The notes under the pieces: model-generated
Databases searched by the model: none
What the model was told of the DNA's origin: nothing
Seen by the model: only the letters and a program-made list of their open reading frames with translations
Assembly (NCBI GenBank): GCA_934339005.1
Contig: CAKRHR010000002.1
Coordinates: 62,001 to 126,000 of the forward strand
Direction: 5' to 3'
Origin: an uncultured Catenibacillus sp.
Lineage (GTDB): Bacteria > Bacillota > Clostridia > Lachnospirales > Lachnospiraceae
DNA length: 64,000 nt
Program-made: the position numbers and the translations under genes
Shown: piece after piece, positions 16,778 to 25,692 of the stretch
Numbering within the stretch: the stretch's first letter is position 1
How the letters are laid out: each line of letters opens with the position of its first letter

Positions 16778-19222
16778 ATGATATATATTTTATTTTTATT
16801 GGGGATAGCAAGCAGTTTCCTCCTTTGCGGATTATGGAAACAAAATGAAAATATTATTAAAATATGCATAATGACATGGGTATTTTATTTTGTTGAATAT
16901 ATTGTGATTAGCGGCATTTTGTTTTGGATAAATATTTATACAATTTCCAGAGCAATAGGAATAGTTTGTGGCGCAAATATAGTATGTTTTCTGATTCTGT
17001 ATATTCCCAACAAGAAAAAATTTAATATTGAGTTTCGATTTAAAAAGTATATTATCCCAATTATTATATGTGTATGTGCATTGCCTTGTGTATATTCAAA
17101 GTTTGAATTTTTCGGAATGGGACAGGATGAAGGCGTGTATCAGACTCAGGCAATTTTATTTATAAACGGTGAAACTGGTAATCAATTAGATTTTCCGGAA
17201 TACCAATCATTGACTACAGATGAGGAGAAAAAATATTATGCTGATGCATTAAAAGAGCAACTCGGAGGATTATATAATTATGATGAGATGCTGCCATTTG
17301 CTTCGGCAGAAAAAGAATTAAGTGACGTTTCAGCAGTAATGCATGGTGTACCTACATTTTCCGCTATCCTGGCTTTATGGGGAAAAATGTTTGGAATTAG
17401 TCATATGTCAGATATTCAAACATTATTTTATTTGTGTACAATATTTATTCTTTATTTCATATTTGAAAAACTTAGTTCAAAAAAAAGTATAGCGACAATC
17501 TGTACAACACTATTTGCATTTTCACCGCTGATCATATGGGTTAGTAAATCTGCATTGACAGAAATAGAGCTGACATGTTTTGTAGCTTCATTTATATGTC
17601 TGATATTGAATCATGATAAAAAGTCGATTTATGCATCTGTTTTACCAATTATTGCATTTTGCTTTTATCATATTACAATTTATACTATGATTCCAGTGAT
17701 TCTTGTGATTTATTGGGTGAGCTATATATATACAAAAAGAAATGAGTACATATATGCGAGTCTGGTTGCTATAATTGCTTTTTTAGCAGGTATTACAATG
17801 ATTGAGATGATTGCAGGTACGTATGCATTTACATACAATTTTGTACCTGTATATCAGATATTGCCATTCGCTTCAGAGTATAATGTGGTGTATATTATAT
17901 ATGGATGCTGTATATTGGCTGCAGTATTTAGCATTATATTATTAAATTGTCAGGTTTTATCAGTAAGTATTTTTAAAGGACTTAAAAAAATAAAATATAT
18001 CATTTTTTATGCGGGAATAGCATGTATTATTGTATTTCAGCTTAAAATAATCTTAAGCACACGAGAAATGTTTTATGGGATGAAAAATGCAGCAATTCAC
18101 ACAACATTAATGGGTTTTGCATTGACGACAGGAATTTTCATACCAATTATTGCCGGAGTTATATCATTAATATGGGCTAAAGAATTTTGGAAAAATCAGC
18201 AGAATATCGTAATAATGATATTGTTTTTATATTGTGCAGGCGTCTATTCGTGTATTATGAAACCGTATATACAGTATTATTATTATTATGCAAGATACAT
18301 TGCTCCATATATTGTAGTTATATTAGCATTTTCAGTGATTATGTTAAGTAAATTGAATCTGAAAATAGTTAAAATAGCAGGGCTGTTGAGTTGGCTGATG
18401 TTATTGCCATATGCAGTATTCTGGATTAATCATAAAGATGATACCCGTTTGCTTTGGCAGGACATAGAAAATATTGCAGATGAAATTACAAGTGATGATA
18501 TAGTTGTTATTCATCCGGATGAGATGAAATATTATTATTTGCCGCTTAGAGCTATGACAGGTGCTCGTGCTTATGTAGCTGAGAAAGATTATATCGAGCA
18601 GATGGAGCAGCTCAGTCAGTACACATCTGGAAATGTATATTATATTCGGCATGATATGGATTTGAAGGATGATATGTTGGAAACAATTTATCAAAAAAAA
18701 TATATTATGTCAGAAGATAACAATATTTTTGATGGAAGATACATTCCGTTCCCAAAGGAGTTATCATATAGCAAGCATACAATTATTTTAAAAAAATTGT
18801 TTAAAGAAGAATTAATCTATGATTTTATGTCAGAGGAACCTTCTTTTGCATTTGATGGTGTAGGTGTCATGGAAAGTGAATTTCGCTGGACAAATGCTGA
18901 AAATATATATGTAAATTGTATGCTGAAGAAGAAAGATTATACAATGAGTATTAATATGGGCGGCAAAGTACCGCTGAATGAGTTAAATATGGAACAGTAT
19001 AATCTGGAAGTATTTATTAATAACCAGAGAATAGGTACATCTGTCATTGATACAGAGAATAATGGTAAAAAGATAGATATAAACATTCCTGCAAGATATT
19101 TAATTGATGGAAAGAATGTTTTAAATATAAAAATGAAACTATGGAGTCCAAGTGAGTATGGAAGTATGGATCCAAGACAATTAGGCATTCCATTGCAAAC
19201 AATCGAATTTACAGAGAAATAA
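16778..19222 (+). CDS. Large GT-C type membrane glycosyltransferase-like protein
   Basis: An 814-residue protein with about twelve to thirteen membrane helices over residues 1-560 and a soluble C-terminal portion (about 565-814) whose last third looks like a beta-sandwich (NLEVFINNQRIGTSVID, LNIKMKLWSPSEYG). The first large loop contains FFGMGQDEGVYQTQ near residue 110; an acidic Asp-Glu pair at this place is the GT-C hallmark. The start at 16778 has GAGG ten bases upstream. A polyprenyl-phosphate-sugar synthase-like gene (19290) follows after 67 bases and may supply its donor. Alternatively it could act as a polymerase. Function is inferred from architecture only. Confidence 0.75.
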   Translation: MIYILFLLGIASSFLLCGLWKQNENIIKICIMTWVFYFVEYIVISGILFWINIYTISRAIGIVCGANIVCFLILYIPNKKKFNIEFRFKKYIIPIIICVCALPCVYSKFEFFGMGQDEGVYQTQAILFINGETGNQLDFPEYQSLTTDEEKKYYADALKEQLGGLYNYDEMLPFASAEKELSDVSAVMHGVPTFSAILALWGKMFGISHMSDIQTLFYLCTIFILYFIFEKLSSKKSIATICTTLFAFSPLIIWVSKSALTEIELTCFVASFICLILNHDKKSIYASVLPIIAFCFYHITIYTMIPVILVIYWVSYIYTKRNEYIYASLVAIIAFLAGITMIEMIAGTYAFTYNFVPVYQILPFASEYNVVYIIYGCCILAAVFSIILLNCQVLSVSIFKGLKKIKYIIFYAGIACIIVFQLKIILSTREMFYGMKNAAIHTTLMGFALTTGIFIPIIAGVISLIWAKEFWKNQQNIVIMILFLYCAGVYSCIMKPYIQYYYYYARYIAPYIVVILAFSVIMLSKLNLKIVKIAGLLSWLMLLPYAVFWINHKDDTRLLWQDIENIADEITSDDIVVIHPDEMKYYYLPLRAMTGARAYVAEKDYIEQMEQLSQYTSGNVYYIRHDMDLKDDMLETIYQKKYIMSEDNNIFDGRYIPFPKELSYSKHTIILKKLFKEELIYDFMSEEPSFAFDGVGVMESEFRWTNAENIYVNCMLKKKDYTMSINMGGKVPLNELNMEQYNLEVFINNQRIGTSVIDTENNGKKIDINIPARYLIDGKNVLNIKMKLWSPSEYGSMDPRQLGIPLQTIEFTEK

Positions 19223-19289
19223 ATTTGTAAAGAAGTTTTTAAAATAGTATTTAAAGATAAATTATATGTGTAATTGGAGGTAGCAAAAG

Positions 19290-20279
19290 ATGAAATTAAT
19301 TATTCAAATACCATGTTATAACGAGGCTGAAACATTAGAGATTGCGTTGAATGATCTGCCAAAACATATCGATGGCATTGATGTCATCGAATATCTGATC
19401 ATTAATGATGGAAGTTCAGACAATACAGTGGAAGTTGCAAAAAAATGGGGCGTTAATTATGTTGTAAACTTCAGAAACAATAAAGGACTGGCAAGAGGAT
19501 TTATGGCTGGTCTGGATGCATGCCTTAGAAACGGTGCAGATATTATTGTAAATACAGATGCAGACAATCAGTATTGTGGTGCAGATATTGAAAAATTAAT
19601 ACAGCCAATTTTACGTGGAGAAGCAGGTATGGTCGTAGGTGAAAGACCTATTGATGATACAGAACATTTTTCACCATTAAAGAAAAAACTTCAGCATCTT
19701 GGCAGCTGGGTTGTAAGAAAGGCTTCAAAGACAGATATTCCTGATGCGCCAAGTGGCTTTAGAGCGTACAGCAGAAATACAGCGATGCGCATGAATGTTA
19801 TTAATGAGTATACATATACTTTGGAAACGATTGTACAGGCCGGACGTAATAAAATGGCGATTACTTCTGTGCCAATTCATACAAATCCGGAACTTAGAAA
19901 GTCAAGATTATTCCACAGTATGTTTGGCTATGTGAAAAAATCAATGATCACAATTGGTAGAACATATATGATGTACCGTCCGTTGGCAGTATTTTCTGCA
20001 ATTTCTGCAGTGCTTGGTTCATCAGGTATTGCATTGGGTGTCAGATTCATGATCAAACGTGCAAAAGGTAGAGGCCAGGGAAATGTACAATCTTTGATTC
20101 TTGCCAGTATGTTGATTATTATTGCATCTATTGCAGGTGTTATCGGATTATTGGCAGATCTTATCGCAGGAAACAGAAAACTTCTTCAGGAAATTCAGTT
20201 TGAACTTCGCAGAATGGATTATGGTCCTGGTCATGAAGCACAGAAGAGAAGAAATTCTGTAGATGTAGAGGATGAATAA
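19290..20279 (+). CDS. GT2 polyprenyl-phosphate sugar synthase with C-terminal membrane helices
   Basis: A 329-residue GtrB/ArnC-like enzyme. The GT-A domain (about 1-215) reads IIQIPCYNEAETLEIAL, LIINDGSSDNT, NNKGLARGFMAG and NTDADNQYCGADI (DxD near residue 90), then SGFRAYSRN. Two membrane helices lie at about 229-255 and 266-295. The family transfers a sugar from a nucleotide to undecaprenyl phosphate at the inner membrane face. A strong site (TTGGAGG) lies ten bases before the ATG. It follows the GT-C-like gene at 16778, its likely partner. It is related in layout to the minus-strand gene at 53482. Sugar identity unknown. Confidence 0.87.
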   Translation: MKLIIQIPCYNEAETLEIALNDLPKHIDGIDVIEYLIINDGSSDNTVEVAKKWGVNYVVNFRNNKGLARGFMAGLDACLRNGADIIVNTDADNQYCGADIEKLIQPILRGEAGMVVGERPIDDTEHFSPLKKKLQHLGSWVVRKASKTDIPDAPSGFRAYSRNTAMRMNVINEYTYTLETIVQAGRNKMAITSVPIHTNPELRKSRLFHSMFGYVKKSMITIGRTYMMYRPLAVFSAISAVLGSSGIALGVRFMIKRAKGRGQGNVQSLILASMLIIIASIAGVIGLLADLIAGNRKLLQEIQFELRRMDYGPGHEAQKRRNSVDVEDE

Positions 20280-20281
20280 TA

Positions 20282-21448
20282 ATGAAAAAAGAAAAATTAT
20301 TGGTAACTGCCTCAACTTTTCCAAGATGGAAAGATGATACAGAACCAAGGTTTGTGTTAGATATTTCAAAGGCATTAAATAAATATTTTGATGTGACAGT
20401 TCTTGTGCCTGCATGTCCAGGCGCAAAAGATAAGGAAATTTTAGAAGGCGTTAAAGTAATCCGATATCACTATTTTCCAATACATAAATTTGAAACTTTA
20501 TGTTATCCAGGGGCAATTGTACCAAGAATAAAAGAAAAGAAAAGTAGAATTATATTAGTTCCTTTCTTATTTTTGGGATTGTGGATTAATTTATTATGGC
20601 GTGTCAAAAAATACGATTATATTCATGCACATTGGTTAATTCCACAGGGAATTATTCAGTCTTTTTTTAGAAAAAAATATATCGTAACAGGTCATGGCGC
20701 AGATGTTGTATCATTAAATAAAGGCTTAATTTTACGTTTGAAAAGAAATACATTAAAAAAAGCATCGGTTGTTACTGTAGTTTCTAAACATTTGGAAAAT
20801 ATTGTTAAAGAAATATATCCTCAATCAAAAACGGAAATTTTACCGATGGGATGCTGGACTAAAAATTTTAGTCAAGATGAAAAAGTGGAGAATTATTTTA
20901 ATCAGGGAAATAAAAAAGTCCTTTTATTTGTAGGAAGATTAGCGGAGAAAAAAGGGGTTAAATATTTGATTGAAGCAATGCGTTATATTGATGCTAAATT
21001 AGTCATTGTTGGACAGGGACCTCTTGAAAATGAATTAAAAGAGCAAGCACTGATGTATGGTGATAAAGTATGCTTTATGGGCGCCAGAACACATGAGCAG
21101 TTGAAAACGATATATGCATCAGCAGATATTTTTATTGCCCCATCTGTTACTGCAAAAGATGGTGATCAAGAGGGCTTTGGTTTAGTTATTCTTGAGGCTA
21201 TGGCATCAGGTTTACCTGTAGTTGCCAGTAATTCTGGAGGAATTCCTGATATTATTAAAGATGGAGTAAATGGATTCTTATCAGAAGAAAGAAATCCCAA
21301 AAGTATTGCTGAGAAGGTTAATATGATTTTGGATGATGATGAATTGTATAAAAAGATTCAGAAACAATCATTAAATACAGTAAAACAATATGATTATGAT
21401 GTTATCGGAAGAAGATATGCTCGATTAATTAAGGAGAGTACGAAGTGA
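20282..21448 (+). CDS. GT4 glycosyltransferase
   Basis: A 388-residue GT4 enzyme that begins two bases after the preceding stop. The first domain has LLVTASTFPRWKDDTEPRF and HAHWLIPQG with VTGHGADVVSLN; the donor domain has LLFVGRLAEKKGVKYLIEA near residue 215 and the EX7E motif in DQEGFGLVILEAMASGLP near 295-312, ending VVASNSGGIPDII. This is a standard GT4 donor site for nucleotide sugars. From this gene on, the DNA is visibly richer in A and T (many AAA/ATT/TTA codons) than the genes before it, suggesting a block of different history. The last four bases overlap the next gene. Donor unknown. Confidence 0.88.
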   Translation: MKKEKLLVTASTFPRWKDDTEPRFVLDISKALNKYFDVTVLVPACPGAKDKEILEGVKVIRYHYFPIHKFETLCYPGAIVPRIKEKKSRIILVPFLFLGLWINLLWRVKKYDYIHAHWLIPQGIIQSFFRKKYIVTGHGADVVSLNKGLILRLKRNTLKKASVVTVVSKHLENIVKEIYPQSKTEILPMGCWTKNFSQDEKVENYFNQGNKKVLLFVGRLAEKKGVKYLIEAMRYIDAKLVIVGQGPLENELKEQALMYGDKVCFMGARTHEQLKTIYASADIFIAPSVTAKDGDQEGFGLVILEAMASGLPVVASNSGGIPDIIKDGVNGFLSEERNPKSIAEKVNMILDDDELYKKIQKQSLNTVKQYDYDVIGRRYARLIKESTK

Positions 21449-22455
21449 AGGCAATGATTTCTATTATTGTGCCAATTTATAATTGCGAAACTACACTACA
21501 TAAATGCTTAGAGTCTATTAGATGCCAGACTTATACAAATTATGAGGTTATTTTAATAGATGATGGTTCAACAGATAATAGTGGGAAAATATGCGAAAAA
21601 TATAGTCAGGTAGATTCAAGAGTTCAAGTTGTCCATCAGTCTAACAAGGGTGTTTCATCCGCCAGAAACAAAGGCATAGATATGGCGACCGGTGAATATC
21701 TGACATTTGTTGATGCAGATGATTATCTTGATAAAGAACATTTAGCTAATTTATTAAAAGCAATTCATACTACAGATATAGGGGCTGTTGGTCTGTATAA
21801 TGTAAAAGATGGTTTGGTTAAAAAGAATATTTTATCTAAATCTTATCGATGGAGCAGTGAAGAATTCTTTTATCATGTTGTAGCAGACAATCATATTGGA
21901 GGATATTTATGTAATAAACTTTTTATCTCAGATATTATTAAAAAAAATAATATTCGAATGAAAGAGAGTATAAAAGTATCAGAGGATATGCTTTTTATTT
22001 GTGATTATTTACAGTATTGTAAAAGAGGCGGATATATTAATATCCCGACATATTATTATGTTAGCAGTAATAATTCTGCAATGCGTGAAATGTATAAAAC
22101 TCAAAAATTTGATAGAAAAAAAATGTCAACTTTAGATGCTGCCGATGAAATCCTGAAGCTGGGTTATGCAGAAGGAGGACGTATGGAAGAAGGAAGTGAG
22201 TATCGGTTTATTCGTGCCAGATTATGGGCATTAATGAATATGATATTTTGCAGATTTTATGATGCTGAATTAATTAGAAGAATTAAATCTTTTTCAGGAA
22301 AACAGATAAAGTCATATTTTAATTGTCCGTTTGCTACTACATTGGAAAAAATATGTGTAGTTATGATGCGTATTTGCCCTAGTATATTATATTTTTTTGG
22401 TGTAACCATAGGAAGACCATTTAGTAATATAATTAAGAAAAAAATATTGAATTAA
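21445..22455 (+). CDS. GT2 glycosyltransferase
   Basis: A 336-residue GT2 enzyme. A GTG start at 21445 (overlapping the previous TGA as GTGA) is supported by AAGGAG at 21431-21436, eight bases away; the ATG at 21454 is too far from that site. Landmarks are ISIIVPIYNCETTLHKCLESI, LIDDGSTDNSGKICEKY, NKGVSSARNKGI and VDADDYLD near residue 88, followed by YLCNKLF and EDMLFICDYL. This is the common EpsJ/CpsI-like side of GT2, active in the cytoplasm on lipid-linked acceptors. The C-terminal region is basic and partly hydrophobic. It resembles the gene at 24719. Sugar not readable. Confidence 0.87.
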   Translation: MKAMISIIVPIYNCETTLHKCLESIRCQTYTNYEVILIDDGSTDNSGKICEKYSQVDSRVQVVHQSNKGVSSARNKGIDMATGEYLTFVDADDYLDKEHLANLLKAIHTTDIGAVGLYNVKDGLVKKNILSKSYRWSSEEFFYHVVADNHIGGYLCNKLFISDIIKKNNIRMKESIKVSEDMLFICDYLQYCKRGGYINIPTYYYVSSNNSAMREMYKTQKFDRKKMSTLDAADEILKLGYAEGGRMEEGSEYRFIRARLWALMNMIFCRFYDAELIRRIKSFSGKQIKSYFNCPFATTLEKICVVMMRICPSILYFFGVTIGRPFSNIIKKKILN

Positions 22456-22468
22456 TGGGAGAGATTGG

Positions 22469-23590
22469 ATGAAAGTTGTTATAGTTACACAAATGGATAT
22501 ATTCGAGAATTTAAATTATGGTGGCGTAATTGAAGCAAATCGACATTATCAAATGTGCTGTGATATATATGGTAAAGAAGAAGTAGGGGTTATTATTGTT
22601 ACAAGTGATAATACAAAAAAATCAAATGATAGAATCAAATATATATATCAAAAACATTCAACTTTAGATGTTGTTATAAATTGTCTGGCTTTACGTGTAG
22701 AGATGGATAAAAAGACAGAAAAAAGCATTGCAGAATTAGTTGATTTAATGAATGCAGAAATTGTATTTTTTGAGGCATCTTTCTGGTATCGAAGCTTGAA
22801 ATTACTTAAAAAAAATAGAAAAACGATAGTTTTTATGCATAATATAGAAAAAAATTATGCATGGAACCGTGTTAAATATAAAAGCATTTTAACATTACCA
22901 AGATATTTTGCGTGTAGTTATAATGAAAAAAAGATTTTAAAAGAAGCGGATAAGGTTATTTGTTTAACGGATAGAGATAGTAGCGGCCTTAAAAAAATGT
23001 ATGGTAGAAAAGCAGATATGTTATTACCAATTACATTTCAGGATCAATTTAATATAGAAAAAATAAAAAGATACGAGAAAAGCGAAGATTTGCAGTTATT
23101 ATTTGTAGGAAGCAATTTTCCTCCAAATGCAAAAGGGATTTTATGGTTTGTTGATAAAGTAATGCCTAAACTTAAAAATTGTCACTTAACTATTGTTGGC
23201 AAAGGGATGGAAGAGTATCGTAACCAAATAGAAAATGACAAAATTACAGTTGTAGGAACGGTTGATAATACTTCTGAATATTATTATAAAGCGGATGCTA
23301 TGGTGATGCCTATATTTTGGGGTGATGGTATGAAGTTAAAAACCGCTGAGGCAATGATGTACGGAAAAATGATATTTGCTACAACAGAGGCATTAGTCGG
23401 GTATGATATTGAGAAAGTAACACATATATATACATGTAATAATGAAAATGAATTTGAGGGTAAAATAAATCAGATTATTGACAGTAAGAAATATAAAAAG
23501 TTTTATGAAGATGTTCGAGATAACTTTTTAGCGCATTATGAGACAAAACAGTTAGAAAGTGAATTTCAAAAGTTCATGAAAGGAATTTAA
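22469..23590 (+). CDS. GT4-type glycosyltransferase, tandem copy 1
   Basis: A 373-residue GT-B enzyme. The first domain carries MDIFENLNYGGVIEANRHYQ and FMHNIEKNYAWNR; the donor domain starts with LLFVGSNFPPNAKGILWFV near residue 210, followed by LTIVGKGMEEY, a VVGTVDNTSEYYYKAD stretch and PIFWGDGMKLKTAEAMMYGK near 282-300. It is a clear paralogue of the next gene, with the same VGS/IGS-F-PN-G-W core, the VGTVDN block and the MKxKTAEAMMYGK segment. AGTable landmarks place it among GT4/GT_1-4 enzymes that follow a reduced EX7E pattern. One base separates it from the next gene. Donor and acceptor unknown. Confidence 0.83.
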   Translation: MKVVIVTQMDIFENLNYGGVIEANRHYQMCCDIYGKEEVGVIIVTSDNTKKSNDRIKYIYQKHSTLDVVINCLALRVEMDKKTEKSIAELVDLMNAEIVFFEASFWYRSLKLLKKNRKTIVFMHNIEKNYAWNRVKYKSILTLPRYFACSYNEKKILKEADKVICLTDRDSSGLKKMYGRKADMLLPITFQDQFNIEKIKRYEKSEDLQLLFVGSNFPPNAKGILWFVDKVMPKLKNCHLTIVGKGMEEYRNQIENDKITVVGTVDNTSEYYYKADAMVMPIFWGDGMKLKTAEAMMYGKMIFATTEALVGYDIEKVTHIYTCNNENEFEGKINQIIDSKKYKKFYEDVRDNFLAHYETKQLESEFQKFMKGI

Positions 23591-23591
23591 C

Positions 23592-24722
23592 ATGAAAGTT
23601 TTATTTATTACACCAGAGGATATCCCTGAAAAATGTCAAACTGGGGGAATGCAATGTGTGGCCAGAGATTTTCAGGCCATTCAAAAAATATATGGAGAAA
23701 ATAATGTTCAAAGAATTTTTGTAGGACCGTCAGATACATTGAAAAATAATAATTCAGTAATGAGTTATCCGATGATAGAAAATAGAGTTGATAAATTATT
23801 TAATGCACTTAAAGGCAGACGATATTTAAGTAAATCTGTTGAAAATCAATTAATAGAGGCAATTAGGAAATTAAAAGCGGATATTATATTTATAGTAGGA
23901 CCATACTTTGGAAGCATGATTAAGCGATTAAAAAATGAAAATACAAAAATCATTTTGATAGAGCAAAATGTTGAAAAATCTTATTATCAAATGTTAACAA
24001 AGAAAAAGAAACATATGTGGTTATTGCAGAAAGCTGTTGAAAAACAGGAAAAATTATCTGTGAATAATTGTGATTATATTATTTGTTTAAATCAGAGAGA
24101 TTCTGATTTGATGAAGGAATGTTATAATCGTACTGCGGATTTCCTTTCATATATAAGTTTTGAGGATCAGTTTGATGAAAACAAAGTTAATTTAGAATGT
24201 GATAATGAACTTTTATTTATCGGGTCATATTTTGAACCAAATTATGATGGCATTAAATGGTTTATTGAAAATATTATGACAAAATTACCTGAGTTTCGAT
24301 TGAGCATTGTCGGGAAAAATTTTGAAAAAGTAAGACAAGAGTTGGAACAAAAAAATGTGAAAGTTATAGGTACTGTAGACAATTTAGAAGAATATTATTA
24401 TCGTTTTCCGGTAATAGTGATGCCTATATTATACGGTGCAGGTATGAAAGTAAAAACTGCAGAAGCTATGATGTATGGTAAAACCATATTAGCCTCAGAT
24501 GAAGCATTAGTTGGATATGAAACTGATGGCATTAAGGGGATTTTTAGATGTAACACAGCAGAAGAATATATAGAAGTTATTCATGATATTTTTAATAAAA
24601 AAAATATTTATAATTTTAACGAGGATCAGCAGAGCGTCAGAAATTTATATTTGGAAAAATATAATACGGCAGGTTTTGAAAAAAGATTAAAAGAATATTT
24701 AGAGGGAGAATGTTTAAGGTGA
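23592..24722 (+). CDS. GT4-type glycosyltransferase, tandem copy 2
   Basis: A 376-residue paralogue of the gene just upstream. Landmarks are TGGMQCVARDFQAIQKIYG, LIEQNVEKSYYQ (matching FMHNIEKNYAW), LLFIGSYFEPNYDGIKWFI near residue 214, LSIVGKNFEKV, VIGTVDNLEEYYY and PILYGAGMKVKTAEAMMYGK near 285-303. The tandem arrangement suggests duplication followed by divergence, so the two probably add related sugars or successive residues. The 3' end overlaps the next gene as GTGA. The gene is very AT-rich. Exact specificity cannot be read. Confidence 0.83.
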   Translation: MKVLFITPEDIPEKCQTGGMQCVARDFQAIQKIYGENNVQRIFVGPSDTLKNNNSVMSYPMIENRVDKLFNALKGRRYLSKSVENQLIEAIRKLKADIIFIVGPYFGSMIKRLKNENTKIILIEQNVEKSYYQMLTKKKKHMWLLQKAVEKQEKLSVNNCDYIICLNQRDSDLMKECYNRTADFLSYISFEDQFDENKVNLECDNELLFIGSYFEPNYDGIKWFIENIMTKLPEFRLSIVGKNFEKVRQELEQKNVKVIGTVDNLEEYYYRFPVIVMPILYGAGMKVKTAEAMMYGKTILASDEALVGYETDGIKGIFRCNTAEEYIEVIHDIFNKKNIYNFNEDQQSVRNLYLEKYNTAGFEKRLKEYLEGECLR

Positions 24723-25681
24723 CGAATTTGATTTCAATCATAGTTCCAGTGTACAATGTTGAAAATTATATTGATGAATGTATAAATAGTGTAATAAATC
24801 AAACATATAAATATTGGGAATTATTGCTTGTTGATGATGGAAGTGTTGATGCCAGTGGAGATATATGCGATACATATGCTCAGAAAGATTCAAGAATTCA
24901 TGTATATCATATGCAAAATGGCGGACAATCAGTAGCAAGAAATTATGGCATGGATCAAATGACAGGAGAATATGTTCTGTTTTTAGACAGTGATGATTTT
25001 TTGGCTGAAAATGCTTTGGAAGTAATGTACCAATATGCGAAGCAGTATGATAGTGAAATTGTATGTATTGGTAATAGATTGTATAATGAAAATAAAAAGA
25101 GTTATATCGGTGAAGCCTATGTTTTTCCTGAAATAATAAAAATGACAGGTGTGGATGCGTTTAAACATATGCTTATACGAGACGGGTTAGATAGTAATCC
25201 CTGGGGAAAATTATATTTAGCAAAATTATGGGAAAATAGAAGATTTCCGGAAGGGCATATTTTTGAGGATATTCCGGTAACATATAAAAATATGCTTGAA
25301 TCTAAATGTGTAGTTAATACAGGAAAGCCTTTATGTACATATAGAATACGTAGTACAAGTGTAACTGGTGTTGGTTTTTCTGCAAAACGAGAGGATTATA
25401 CGAAATTTTCGAAAGAAGTTTACCAGTTTGTAAAAGAAAAATATCCTCAGTTTGAAAAAGAAGGAAGAATTTTTTATTTAAATGCAGTTGTTGAAAATTA
25501 TTTAAGATTAGGTCGTTTAAATGATAAAAAAGAATTTTTGACATATCATCGATTTTTAAAAACAGAAGTAAAGCACTATTTGAAAGATATATTAAAGACG
25601 AATTATTTTTCTAATACAACAAAAATAGCAGTTGTATTGAATCTGATGGGAGTATACAGGTTGATCAAAAAGATTATTTAA
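24719..25681 (+). CDS. GT2 glycosyltransferase
   Basis: About 320 residues. A GTG at 24719, overlapping the upstream TGA as GTGA, is ten bases from GGGAG at 24704-24708; the in-frame ATG at 24710 is only one base from that site, so GTG is preferred. Landmarks are LISIIVPVYNVENYIDECI, LLVDDGSVDASGDICD, NGGQSVARNYGMDQM and LDSDDFLAENAL near residue 87, then NPWGKLY and FEDIPVTYKNML. This is a typical cytoplasmic GT2 of capsule loci, related to the gene at 21445. Acts on the lipid-linked chain; sugar unknown. Confidence 0.87.
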   Translation: MTNLISIIVPVYNVENYIDECINSVINQTYKYWELLLVDDGSVDASGDICDTYAQKDSRIHVYHMQNGGQSVARNYGMDQMTGEYVLFLDSDDFLAENALEVMYQYAKQYDSEIVCIGNRLYNENKKSYIGEAYVFPEIIKMTGVDAFKHMLIRDGLDSNPWGKLYLAKLWENRRFPEGHIFEDIPVTYKNMLESKCVVNTGKPLCTYRIRSTSVTGVGFSAKREDYTKFSKEVYQFVKEKYPQFEKEGRIFYLNAVVENYLRLGRLNDKKEFLTYHRFLKTEVKHYLKDILKTNYFSNTTKIAVVLNLMGVYRLIKKII

Positions 25682-25692
25682 CGAGGAAAAAA

